The notes below the pieces were generated by a model. It made no database searches, was not told where the DNA came from, and saw nothing but the letters and a program-made list of their open reading frames with translations. From Acheta domesticus (taxonomy: Eukaryota; Arthropoda; Insecta; Orthoptera; Gryllidae), in assembly GCA_031308135.1 (NCBI GenBank), contig JAHLJT010004567.1, forward strand, positions 130,502,971 to 130,566,970: a stretch of 64,000 nt of DNA, written 5' to 3'. Each line of letters begins with the position of its first letter. The first letter of the stretch is position 1. A program made the translations under genes and the position numbers. This document shows, in pieces, positions 13,701-22,029 of this stretch.

Positions 13701-15793
13701 TTGATATATGTATTGAAGAGAATGAGTGATAATATTCATCCTTGTCTTAAGCCACTGCTTGTTGTTATTGCTGCAGAATTTCTTCTCTCTCATAACAGTA
13801 TTTGAATTCTTGATTCCATGCTTTAATTTAGGTTGCTTTAAGCTACTGATTTGGGATTTTCTTCAAGTATTTCTGAGAATTTCTGCCTGTTTACTTTGTC
13901 AAATACCATTTCATAATTAGTAAATATTATAGAAACTGGTAGATCCCCTTCTTTTGTCTATAATTATCTGTAATGTAAAGGTGTCATCTTTAGTGTTTTG
14001 TCTCTTTTCCCATATTGCTCTTCTCCCATGAAGTGCTCACATACTTCATTGAGCCTGCTCCTCAGCATGTTTGCATTCATTTCAGATGGTGTTGACAGCA
14101 ATGTGATTCCCCACAATTGTTGCAGACCTTCCTTGAGTTTTTTTGTGAATATTAATAACCAAATCCTCTTGCCATTTCTATTGCCAGTCTATTGGTATTT
14201 TTTTTTCTCTTGCCATACCATATATAAATAATTCTAATAGCATTTCTTTCAGCTCCTTTCCTCCATATCTTGTAAGCTCTAGATTGACTTTATCTGACCT
14301 GGGGTATTATGTATTTTTTGCTTTTCTATTATTCTCTCTAGCCTTTCTATGTTCAGTTGAGTGTCTAGTTCATCATTGTCAGTAATGTGGTTTGTTCCTT
14401 GTCATGCTTTATTAGTCCTGAGAGGTGAATTATTCTACAGGAAGAAATAGTGTTTTATTCAGTTTTCATCTAGAATGCATTCTAGTCTGATTTTGTTTTT
14501 CACATTCATGTGTAGAAGATTCAAAACTTTGAATCCCATTTGTTGAGGGCCTGAGACATCTCTTCCTAAGCTTTTAACAAATTTTCTCTAGTCTCCTTTT
14601 TTATTCTTTGACTGAGGTGTCTCACTTTGGCTCATAATCTTTCATACTCCATGAACTTTACTTCTATTTATGTTTGGAGGTAGATCCTGTATGCTGCTAC
14701 TACTTTTTTTTTGGGGGGGGGTGTTATTGTATCTTTTAGTTCATTGTTCCATGTTCTCAACCATTTATATTTCTTTTATGGCTTATAGCCATAGCCCACT
14801 TCTCTTTTCCTGATTTTTTATTGCTTGTTTAAGTCAAGTGTCTCAATATTCTCTACCTTCTGTAGTTTTTATTTCAATCTTCTTTCATATAGTATTATGA
14901 TACTTTCATCTTCTTGGAGAAATATGAGTTTACATGGTGTTTTGTTTTATTATTTTACTTAATTTTTGTTTGTAGTATGGTGGGTTTAATTTTACTCTCT
15001 AACAAATAGTGTTCCGCAGGGGTGCTAGAGAACACAAGAGGTCTGAGGCAGTAGATCCGTGGGGTACCTTATTTCAAACAAAAGTTCCCATCCTGCAAAT
15101 GCATACTTAGAATTAATTTCTCTGTATCTCTGTACAGAAATTATTTATAAAGGTTAATTTGAAATAAAGTAAATATATTTTTTAAAATTTATTTTGAATG
15201 AAGAACAATTTTCACGGCTGCAATTAAGTTGGAGGCTGCGGTAAGTTGTCTCAGATCCCCACCCCCACCCCCCACCCCCACCCTTCAAGTGCTCCTGTGG
15301 GTTTGTGCCCATTTCACATCCTCTAATTAGTTTAATGTTCTTGACTTAGTTAAATAAGTTTTTGCTGACTATTACAGTGTAGGATGGATATTATGCCTCT
15401 TGCTTCCCAAGTAAATTTATATTTTTCCTTACATTTGAAATAGCTATTATTTATTCTTAGGTTGTTGAGTAGGCAAAAGTTAAGTTGCATTTTCCCATTT
15501 TCATTTAAATTTTTTTTCTACTTCTGGGCCTTTGTACTGGACACAACCAGTTGTATTCATGATTATTATATGCCATAAACAAACTTGTTTATTTGCAGAG
15601 AGCATTAGCAGCAGAGCGAAGAATACTTGAAAGCAATGCACAAGGGCGAAGTAATATAAAAGTTGTGACACGATGTTTTGAGTGTGCAGTTGATATTACT
15701 GGTAAAGTGCCATTTGAATATGATATTCACCGTTTCTGCACCATGGAATGCTTAAAAAGACATCGCCAAAAAATGAAGCTGGAACAGAAATAA
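1626..15793 (+). CDS. ANKZF1: ANKZF1/Vms1 orthologue (peptidyl-tRNA hydrolase of ribosome quality control), 11 coding exons
   Basis: Vms1/ANKZF1 cuts peptidyl-tRNA on stalled 60S subunits and delivers the products to p97/VCP in ribosome-associated quality control in the cytosol. The coding exons are 1626-1731, 1815-2018, 2164-2372, 2862-2976, 3060-3214, 5834-6056, 9060-9524, 9717-9975, 11283-11424, 12463-12615 and 15599-15793. Splice phases agree at every junction and give 741 codons plus stop, close to the human protein. In order the protein shows a C2H2 finger (CSFC, then H and H, about residues 55-77), an acidic linker, the VLRF1 domain with its glutamine loop (GGTQSSRD), a charged linker, ankyrin-like repeats, a Lys/Glu-rich coiled coil, a VIM helix (RALAAERR) and a C-terminal CxxC...CxxxC treble clef. 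Introns 6 and 8 begin with GC. Domain order and in-phase splicing make the identification firm; the transcription start is not seen. Confidence 0.95.
1815..2018 (+). CDS. ANKZF1: ANKZF1 exon 2, C2H2 zinc finger
   Basis: Acceptor gcag at 1811-1814 and donor gttgaa. It encodes C-x2-C-x12-H-x5-H (FCSFCNVAF ... LHYKLDWHR), the Vms1-type zinc finger, followed by the family-typical WHRYNLKQ stretch. Confidence 0.93.
2164..2372 (+). CDS. ANKZF1: ANKZF1 exon 3, acidic linker and start of VLRF1
   Basis: Acceptor tttaag and donor gtaagc. A Glu/Asp/Asn-rich linker is followed by FFENAEGKILSVYRCVLHD, which opens the VLRF1 fold. No ATG lies at the exon start, so a simple ORF scan misses it. Confidence 0.9.
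2574..2749. repeat. Hairpin (foldback) repeat in ANKZF1 intron 3
   Basis: Bases 2574-2632 are the reverse complement of 2690-2749, with about 50 of 59 positions matching, around a loop of some 57 bp. The arms carry cttgaaca and aaggctggaaa. It lies within an intron and has no coding potential. A foldback MITE is likely, but I see no clear target duplication. Confidence 0.8.
2862..2976 (+). CDS. ANKZF1: ANKZF1 exon 4, VLRF1 domain
   Basis: Acceptor tttgcag and donor gtaatg, ending in phase 1. It encodes WAVIMLGGGHFAAAVFQ, a hallmark strand and loop of the VLRF1 domain. Confidence 0.93.
3060..3214 (+). CDS. ANKZF1: ANKZF1 exon 5, VLRF1 catalytic loop
   Basis: It encodes HKSFHSYTVRARQGGTQSS and then the Ser/Gly-rich SAGASLRRYNEA. 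The glutamine in GGTQSS lies where yeast Vms1 and human ANKZF1 need a Gln for peptidyl-tRNA cleavage, so this copy looks catalytically competent. Confidence 0.93.
3844..5330 (-). pseudogene. Decayed copy of an unnamed arthropod repeat-associated protein
   Basis: Read on the minus strand, the pieces run in order: SWAPCVTCATCKNTLEG near 5230, NCYFYMVDSF and YPNIPSS near 5070-5130, FENIGTS with SSEWWFFSDSSSKS near 4620-4690, KWEPLVDPQKVLMSP with IKMGLLKQFV near 4240-4320, then KVKAGVFLGPQ and GFLRNYKAENY. Stops and frameshifts break it into several frames. From memory I recognise this order in a protein family with very many copies in insect genomes, without a named function. It sits inside ANKZF1 intron 5 on the opposite strand, so it is an insertion. 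A second copy lies at 33554-34690. Confidence 0.75.
5834..6056 (+). CDS. ANKZF1: ANKZF1 exon 6, end of VLRF1; GC donor
   Basis: Acceptor ttttacag. It encodes DILTEWISHLEACSLILCRA and RHILFGGRNPPL-type VLRF1 sequence (HILFGGRNPPL). It ends in phase 1 at ATTTATG followed by gcaagt, a GC-type donor. Joining to exon 7 gives TAT-GGT-GAT in frame; no GT donor nearby does so. Confidence 0.92.
6750..7085 (+). repeat. AT-rich repeat family F, partial copy
   Basis: It shares ordered blocks with 17760-18130 and 57815-58200. These include ggtgcctag/aagagacat, then ggtcccctaa-ggt-aaattgaaatatgac, then the run to ttttgagttt. No coding potential is seen. It lies in ANKZF1 intron 6 just beyond the 3' end of the CR1-like LINE. 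Confidence 0.7.
7120..8148 (-). mobile_element. 5'-truncated CR1/jockey-type LINE, frameshifted
   Basis: The minus-strand pieces at 7848-8129 and 7255-7881 form one reverse-transcriptase C-terminus. They read GPILFLLYTSNL, then the catalytic FADD (CFADDTKIF), then DLGVIISQDLKWEKQV and TYVRPIVEYANVVWAP, and end NVWNTLP. A frameshift near 7925 breaks it. The element stops abruptly at about 8148, so endonuclease and ORF1 are missing. The 3' end abuts a TTTA-type repeat near 7120-7140. It lies antisense within ANKZF1 intron 6. Confidence 0.88.
8149..9059 (+). other. Remainder of ANKZF1 intron 6, nothing recognised
   Basis: AT-rich intron sequence with a short atcaa-type repeat near 8420-8450. 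I see no coding exon or structured element. Confidence 0.6.
9060..9524 (+). CDS. ANKZF1: ANKZF1 exon 7, charged linker
   Basis: Acceptor tttttgtag and donor gtatgtg (phase 1). This 465-bp exon encodes a low-complexity Lys/Glu/Ser-rich linker ending in a Lys-rich tract (KKKKLDGKDSKK). Phase fits both neighbours; the reading frame continues into the intron only by chance. Confidence 0.88.
9717..9975 (+). CDS. ANKZF1: ANKZF1 exon 8, ankyrin repeat; GC donor
   Basis: Acceptor catgcag. It encodes ILRQKLLAACKLGN and the ankyrin signature GSTLLHIAAENGNTGML. It ends in phase 2 at CTAAG followed by gcatgt. Only this GC donor joins in frame to exon 9 (AG plus G gives Arg, then CLLEAG). Confidence 0.88.
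9976..11282 (+). other. ANKZF1 intron 8, nothing recognised
   Basis: AT-rich intron beginning with GC. No coding exon, long inverted repeat or transposon protein is visible. Confidence 0.6.
11283..11424 (+). CDS. ANKZF1: ANKZF1 exon 9, second ankyrin repeat
   Basis: Acceptor ttctag and donor gtgagg. It encodes CLLEAGCDPSLKNKKSQAPF and then an Arg/Phe-rich helix (NAFRKFMGEFPDKYDY), typical of the region after the ankyrin repeats. Confidence 0.92.
11425..12462 (+). other. ANKZF1 intron 9, nothing recognised
   Basis: Very AT-rich intron. I see no further feature. Confidence 0.6.
12463..12615 (+). CDS. ANKZF1: ANKZF1 exon 10, coiled coil
   Basis: Acceptor tttgcag and donor gtattt, phase 0 on both sides (51 codons). 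It encodes SQIPGPLTDEMERELAEKQK and a long Lys/Arg/Glu helix ending LSDREK. It is missed by ORF scans because it lacks a suitable start. Confidence 0.9.
13020..14720 (-). mobile_element. Heavily degenerate LINE reverse transcriptase
   Basis: On the minus strand the remains read, in order, KELKEMLLELF (near 14260), YEMVFDKVNRQKF (near 13900), GLRQG with LFNTYINTIPPSE (near 13690-13745) and SEDELQKNVFELTKLAQKSS with KIAVQKTKVM (13500-13580). The YADD-type catalytic motif is lost and many stops are present. It lies antisense in ANKZF1 intron 10, and a related fragment lies at 1-345. Confidence 0.75.
15599..15793 (+). CDS. ANKZF1: ANKZF1 exon 11, VIM helix and treble clef, stop
   Basis: Acceptor atttgcag. 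It opens with RALAAERR, fitting the VCP-interacting motif (AAxxR core), then CFECAVDITG and FCTMECLKRH, the Cys pairs of the C-terminal Vms1-associated treble clef. The stop is TAA at 15791-15793. Confidence 0.93.
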   Translation, partial: RALAAERRILESNAQGRSNIKVVTRCFECAVDITGKVPFEYDIHRFCTMECLKRHRQKMKLEQK

Positions 15794-15911
15794 CATTCTC
15801 TTTGTTTTTATTTCTGGAAATTATATTGATATATCCAAACTGGAAAAATTATATTGAAATTTGTAGATTGGCAGGATATTGAATACCGAGAGAAACATAT
15901 TGCATTTCTAA

Positions 15912-15917
15912 AATAAA
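15912..15917 (+). terminator. Likely polyadenylation signal of ANKZF1
   Basis: AATAAA lies 119 bases after the stop codon, followed by A/T-rich sequence, as expected for the 3' end of the transcript. Confidence 0.6.
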
Positions 15918-17214
15918 AGAATATCTTTAAAAATTACAATTGTATGCAAGGAATTTTTAGTTTTGCAGGTTCAAGATGTTAATAAAGCAAATAGGCAAGA
16001 TAAGGCATTTGCTTTTCTACAGATTTATTTATTATTTGTACTGATACTTCTTAACATAATATCATGACACAGTGTGATTTCAAGTAAAAATTCATTTTAA
16101 CCAAATCATTAGAGATAATTCACAATTTTTAAATGTGAATGAAGGATTATGAAAGAACTTATGAGTAGGTGAAAATAGTACAGTTTTGAAAAACATTAAA
16201 ATGCAGTGTTTTTTGTAATTTCTGTAATTATTAATTTATTTATTCATTCAGGTTGACTTGTCAATAATTATAAGTAGAAGTTTCGTTGAGATGTTTTTTA
16301 AATATATTGAGAAATTAATCAATGTTTCAATTGTAACTTGTATTTAAAGAAAATTGTTTATAAATCTAGAAAGTTTCATGCATAAAATATCTTGTCTTTT
16401 TTTCTGTTGTTTTATTTAGCTATGGTATTGCATGGGCTAACTGAGGAATTAATAATTTTGAAGCCGTAGAAAAGTTCCAGCAAGCAATTAGTATCCAAGC
16501 TTTGCATATTTACCTCTTGTCCTTGACTCCTATCATTCATGTTGCCATCCCATATCTCTAACACCTTCCAAAATCTTTTTAGATCATTGACCTTATCAGG
16601 ATGCAAGGAATTTTTGGTTATAAGTAGGCAGGTTTTGCAGATAAGCTCATTGCCTGTACCTTAAGACTTGGCATTTGCATTTGCAAGGCATTTTGTAAGG
16701 ATATGCTGGGAAAAATAGGATTGCACGTAGTCTGTGGCTTACTCAGTAATGAACTGCTCCAGAATCTGCTGGGAATTCGTTAGTGAAAATGAGGGAAACA
16801 ACCAATCAGAGCAGCTGACTTCATCTAAGTAGTGGCATTGTCAAATTAGAAACATAACTGGTGTGTAAAGTCTACCAAAGTCAAGTGTGGAACTTTTGCT
16901 AACCTGGTTTACAAAGTTTCTGTTGGTGAGCTGTACTTGCAACTTCCACAAGGTATCCAGCACTTTGTTTCATATTTAATATTTTATGAAATCAATTGGC
17001 AGAATTTTCAGAAATTTGGGCACATTATAATAATTGCTACAATTTTCCTTATTTTTCTTCATTCAACTCTTTAATAAGCCATCTGTGTTAGGCATTAAGA
17101 TATTTTATTAATTAACAAATGAAACTCATTTCTCCACTATCATCTTATGAGATAAGTTCATTAATTTTTAATAGATATTTAATTAATTTTTAATAATATT
17201 GAAAATTCAGAAAG
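15918..17214. other. Intergenic AT-rich stretch, nothing recognised
   Basis: It follows the end of ANKZF1. Small reading frames here have no recognisable homology. Confidence 0.5.
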
Positions 17215-18650
17215 TTCAATGAAAATGAGACCTGTGCCATTTTTTTAGCCCCCTTTACACCATTTTTTGAAGTATCCATTTGAAAATGTTCAATCAAAAA
17301 ATTTGGAGTAATTTTTAAGAAAATTTTGAAAATGTTGAGGCTTCATGTAATGTACCCCTCAAAATAAAAATACCCATTTCAATCATGCAGGGCATCGAGT
17401 TCTTTGAAATTGATCGGTGTGTATTAATTTTGGGGAAAATTGTATGGTTTAGAAGTTAATGTTAATCATTGACTGATAATGTGTATTGCTGTCAATTGAT
17501 TTTTCGGTATCAGGGACCCACCAAACTTGGATTCTGACTACATGACATGTTCAAGAAGTAATTTGCTACATATAAGAATGAGATTTATCTACTTTTTTAT
17601 TACCAGGGCTGCATGGGGACTGTCAAAAACAGAACTCAAATTGTGCACTATACAAGCTTTTCTTTTGAAAAATTACAGATTTCTGCTGTAGCATTACACT
17701 TTTTGAGAAAGTTAAAACTAGTGGTGCTACCGAATGACACATACTTTCTCAACTTTTTAGTTTCCTTATCTCTTTCAATTGGGGCTAGCTTATGGTTTTT
17801 TTCCTGTCTCTTCTCAGCTGCATCTTTTGGTGCCTAAGAGACATCCCCTCCCCCAAATAGTATGGTCCCCTAAAGGTGAAATTGAAATATGACGATAAGA
17901 ATATTATGGGAGAGTAAAACTTAGGCATGTAAACAAATTTTCATTGAAAAATTTGTAGCTGTTTTTGTATTGTAGAAAATAGTAGAGAAATTTGTAGAAA
18001 ATATTGTTTGAGCTTTTCTGATAATGTGCATTTTAAATTTATGTTAATTTTCACCTAAACCTTTTGAGTTTTAGAGAATGAGAAATTATTTGAAGCAATT
18101 GTTCTCACAAACACGATAATCTGTAGGAAATACTAAAGACATGAGAGATAAAAAAAAAGTTTTTCTGTCATTTTTGAAAATACAAAATAATAATGCAGCA
18201 AAATGGCCAGCTTATATCCTCTTATACAGTGGATTTAGTAATATCCGGGCGGGGCGTGGAGGGCGAGGGCGTGGGGGCGGGGCAGGCGGACGGACATTTG
18301 AGAAACAATTGTTAATTCAATATTGTAGTTGTAGGAAGTCGCCGAAAATATTCAAACTTTTGTGATTTCCGAAAATTCAGTTAACCGTTAAAATCGGGTC
18401 CTTGCCATCTTGATAAGTGTAATATTTCACTCTATTCTTACAAGAAACTTAAATTTTGGAAGCCATTTTTGAGATAATTTTGAAAATGTTGCAGGGACTT
18501 CATGAGAAGTACCCCCAAAATGTAAAGAATGTTTTTCAAAATCACAGATCTTCGATTCGGGGCAGATCGACTGGGGAAAATTCATTTTGGCGAAAAATCC
18601 TACAAATAGTTTAGGTGCTAGTGTTGTTCGTAGACGGTCGGCATGTCAAA
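17215..18650 (+). repeat. AT-rich repeat family F, longest stretch, apparently one and a half units
   Basis: It contains the 3' blocks of one unit (gtacccctcaaaat at about 17354; aattgatttttcgg with the agggacccac run at about 17498), then a further unit. That unit has ggtcccctaaaggtgaaatt at 17868, gaaaattcagttaaccg at about 18370 and caaaatcacag with ttcgattcgggg at about 18537. The same blocks occur at 23735-24915, 31770-32640, 57740-58200 and 59997-60400. It has no protein-coding potential. A GC-rich tract sits inside it at 18247-18292. Confidence 0.75.
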
Positions 18651-18920
18651 TTTCTCTTCACTACGTACGTATTCATGATGCGACATCGACAATAAAACAT
18701 CTATGTCGCGTAGCATCGATATTCAAAATTAAAACATCGATGTTAAAAAGACACATTAAAAAACGCCTTTCCACTTGCGAAATGCGAAGAAAGACGAAGG
18801 AAATATCAGGGCATCATCTCGGGTGAGGAATAACAGTCTCTTCAATGAGGGTAGTGCATATCGCGTTCGTATTGTTCGAAAACAAACCACAGTGATAATA
18901 TCAGTAATTATTATTTCATA

Positions 18921-19396
18921 CTAGTTGATACCCGGCGCATTGCTGCCGAAGAAGAAATAATTGTGGAAATATTCCTCTCCCCCTTTCTCCTCTTTTTTCT
19001 TTCCCCACTCTTTTCCCCTTATCTCTTTCCCCTTATCTCTCTTTTCCCCACTCTCTGTCTGTTTTTCCCCTCTGTCTCTCTTTCAATCTCCTTTCCATCA
19101 TTTTCCTCTTCTCTTTTTCCATCTTCTCTCATCAACTTGCGCGGCCCGCTCCTCCTGTCCTGGACCTCGCCCCACGGCAACGTCCAGCAACTAGTGAAGT
19201 TCAGGTGGATTTGGATTTGCTTTTAACTTTGCGTATAACTGAAGCGCCGTCTTCTGCTGCGCCATCTAGAGGAGTTACGATAATTGTACTATGCCTATGT
19301 TCTTCCCGCAAATGCAAGCAATAAGTTGACAAAGTTTTATCGCAATCGGATGAACAGTACGGTAGCGCATGAAGCACGAACCAACAAACAAACATT
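18921..19396 (+). repeat. Interspersed repeat with ACTAGTTGATACCCGG start
   Basis: It begins actagttgatacccggcgc and ends in a run of caaacaaac after atcgcaatcggatgaac. These ends resemble interspersed repeats widespread in insect genomes. The middle is a CT-rich tract (18966-19130). I cannot assign a class. Confidence 0.4.
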
Positions 19397-19548
19397 GATT
19401 ATTATGTAATAGATTTTAACTTTTACAAAATCGTGATTACGGGAATTTTTCTTCCACGATACAAAACATTCTCAACGTAAAAACAACGAACATAAAACAT
19501 CGATATCGATGTCGCATCCTTAGCAGGTACACGAGAAGACAAAATAAA

Positions 19549-19559
19549 ATAATAATAAT

Positions 19560-19592
<33 letters not shown>
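19549..19592. repeat. TAA microsatellite
   Basis: Run of aataataat units directly upstream of the truncated R4/Dong-like copy at 19594. Confidence 0.9.
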
Positions 19593-19593
<1 letters not shown>

Positions 19594-19945
19594 GCGATCA
19601 AAACGTTGTTACCAAGGAGGCAGAGAAACGTCTAATAGTTTGGAAATCAAGATCAGCCGAATGTGGGGCGTTAAAGCACAGGTCGTCCCGATAGTTATCG
19701 GAGCTCTGGGATTTGTTCCGCAAAATTTGTGTAAGAACTTGTCTAAACTCTCAGGTAATTCAAAAGACTGGGAAGTGCAAGAAATAGCTTTATTTGGAAC
19801 AGCCCACATTTTGCGCAAAGTATTGTAGAGGCACCGACAGCCCCTAAATCTACTCCATAGGTAGCTGGTTGCAACCTGGAGTATATTTTATATTCAGTCG
19901 ACACATAACATCTTTAGTCGTGATTTAGAGGAATAATAATAATAA
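19594..19945 (+). mobile_element. R4/Dong-like non-LTR retrotransposon, 3' end only (copy A)
   Basis: The frame at 19640-19828 encodes RMWGVKAQVVPIVIGALGF, then LSGNSKDWEVQEIALFGTAH and ILRKVL. This is the C-terminus after the restriction-enzyme-like endonuclease in R4/Dong-clade elements. It ends with the shared 3' UTR (gtagctggttgcaacctgga) and an aataataat tail. It is truncated at its 5' end and sits between TAA runs. Clade assignment is from memory of the family. Confidence 0.8.
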
Positions 19946-19949
19946 TAAC

Positions 19950-21792
19950 AATAATTTGATATGCCGTAATATAAGATGATAATACATAGAAGTTGATATG
20001 CACACAGTGATTCAAGATCTTGAGCCAGGTAAACCTTACAAATATGTGGGCATTGAAGAACATGAGACCATCTCGAACGACACAATGAAAGAGAGAATTC
20101 ACAGGGAGTATTTCAGAAGAGTGTTTTGTTTAGTTTATTTATTTGTCAAAAAAATAATAAAAACTGTATATGACGTATGGGGGAAGAGATTATATGCGCA
20201 CATTTTCTTGAGGCTCAAAATTTAAAAAAAATAAAAAAAGCGAAATTAGCAACATTTGAAAAACTAGAAAAATAATTTAGAAACATTATTATTTTAGGAA
20301 AATAGAAATTAGAAAAAAATTGGTTCCTGAGTTATAGAAAATCCATTTCAACGGTAAATGAACTGCTGATTTAATTTTTCTGCATTGCTAACAAATAAAG
20401 TGTCATGCAGTCCGCTCTGAACTCAGGGAATAAAATATCAGCAATAAGTAATTTGGCGTTGCCTATAGCCGAAAACAGTTTTGGACGAGTGGACAGGGAC
20501 TGAGCAGGAAATTCGCATCATGGATCGTGAAAAAAAAAACCAGAAAACTGCTAACTATGCATCATGTCGGCCACCCTCGAGCTGATGTACATAGACTTTA
20601 TGTGTCACGTAAGGAAGGAGGAAGAGGCCTCAGACAAATTGAGGCCTCCTGACACAATGCAATAGTTGGAGTGGGAAAGTATGTTCTGTCATCAAGATTA
20701 TCCTCTAATGAGGCAGGTCATGAAATCTGACCGAAGAATTGGAAACAGAGGCATTGTTAGTGCAGCAAAAAGCATTGCAAAGAAAACTATGCAAGACACG
20801 TCGAATAACACAGACACTGAACTTCTGATGCTACTCACCGTGAAACGTGAAACACAAAAAAATGTTAAAGAACTCGTGGAGAGACAGACCACTCCATGGA
20901 CAATATCTAAAAAGAATGGACAAGGTGCAAATAAATAAAGATCAATCATTTATGTGGCTTAAAAGGGGAAGAATGAAGCCAGAATCGGAAGCACTTGTAA
21001 TAGCTGCCGAAGATCCGGCGTTGAGAATACACTATGATAAAGCGGTTATCAAAATTTCCCAAGATGATAAATACCGCATTTGCCAGGAACACGTAGAAAC
21101 CATTGATCATATTGTCTCAACTTGTCCAATCCTAGCAAAGACTGAATACTTGAAGAGACATGACAGGGTGTGTAGCTACCTCCACTAAGCATTGGCAGAC
21201 CTGTACCGCCCTCGATGTCCCAAACACATGCCCCAAATGGTACGAACACTCACAAAATCGGTGACGTCTGTTGAATTGCGTACAATATTGTATGACCAAC
21301 AAATCCAAACTGATCGCACGATAGCGGCAAACAAACCGGATATAGTTATCCGGGATTTTGTAGAAAAAAATCGTTGTTTACTTGTCGATTGTTGTACCTT
21401 GTGTTCAAAACGTCGTTACCAAGGAGGCAGAGAAATGTCTAAAATGCAAGAGTTTGGAAATCGAGATCAACCGAATGTGGGGCGTAAAAGCACAGGTCGT
21501 ACCCATAGTCATCGGAGCTCTGGGATTTGTTCCCCATAATTGTGTAATAACGTAAATGTGTAAGAACTTGGCAAAACTCCCAGGTAATTCAAAAGACTGG
21601 GAAGTGCAAGAAATTGCTTTATTTGGAACAGCCCACATTTTGCGCAAGGCATTGTAAAGGCACCGACAGTCTCTCGATCTGCTCCTTAAGTAGCTGGTTG
21701 CAACCTGGAGTAGATTTTATATTCAGCCGACTCATAACATCTTTCGTCATGATTTAATGGGATAGTAATAATAATAATAATAACAACAACAA
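19950..21792 (+). mobile_element. R4/Dong-like non-LTR retrotransposon, 5'-truncated and decayed (copy B)
   Basis: In order it encodes GKPYKYVGIEEHETISNDTM (about 20027-20086), HPRADVHRLYVSRKEGGRGL (about 20573-20632), FMWLKRGRMKPESEALVIAA, the zinc-knuckle region CRICQ with ETIDHIVSTCPILA (about 21075-21137), and the endonuclease motif KPDIVIRDF (about 21336-21362). It ends with VVPIVIGALGF-type coding and the same 3' UTR, followed by aataataat. Stops and frameshifts are frequent, and a 274-bp insertion splits it at 20125. It starts within about 20 bases of the tail of copy A. The RT palm is missing. Confidence 0.85.
20125..20398. mobile_element. AT-rich 274-bp insertion in copy B
   Basis: It interrupts the R4/Dong-like coding sequence after FRRV and before the ALNSGNK region. 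AGTGT flanks it on both sides (20120-20124 and 20399-20403), a candidate 5-bp target duplication. It begins ttttgtttag and ends ctaacaaataa, suggesting weak inverted ends. It has no coding potential. Confidence 0.55.
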
Positions 21793-22029
21793 CCAGTGTG
21801 GGGTGGTCAGCCCACTTCTGGCGCGTCCCCAGGTGGCGGGTCCTCAGGTGGCGGGTCCCCGGGTGATGGATTTGCAAACCAAATCAAAGGCAGAACCTAT
21901 TTTTGCGAAAACCAAATGGTAAACTAGCCTTGAAAAATAAAGAAAATTGTCAAGAACTAGCCACTTATTTTTCACAGCTTCTGAATTGTCCACAACCCAA
22001 GAGAGGTTTCCGAAAATAGAACCGCAAAT

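Noticed and set aside
18677..19523. Possible hAT element with ATGCGACATCGA-like ends
   Set aside because: The ends (gatgcgacatcgac and cgatgtcgcatcc) look inverted, but outer bases differ and no 8-bp target duplication is present.
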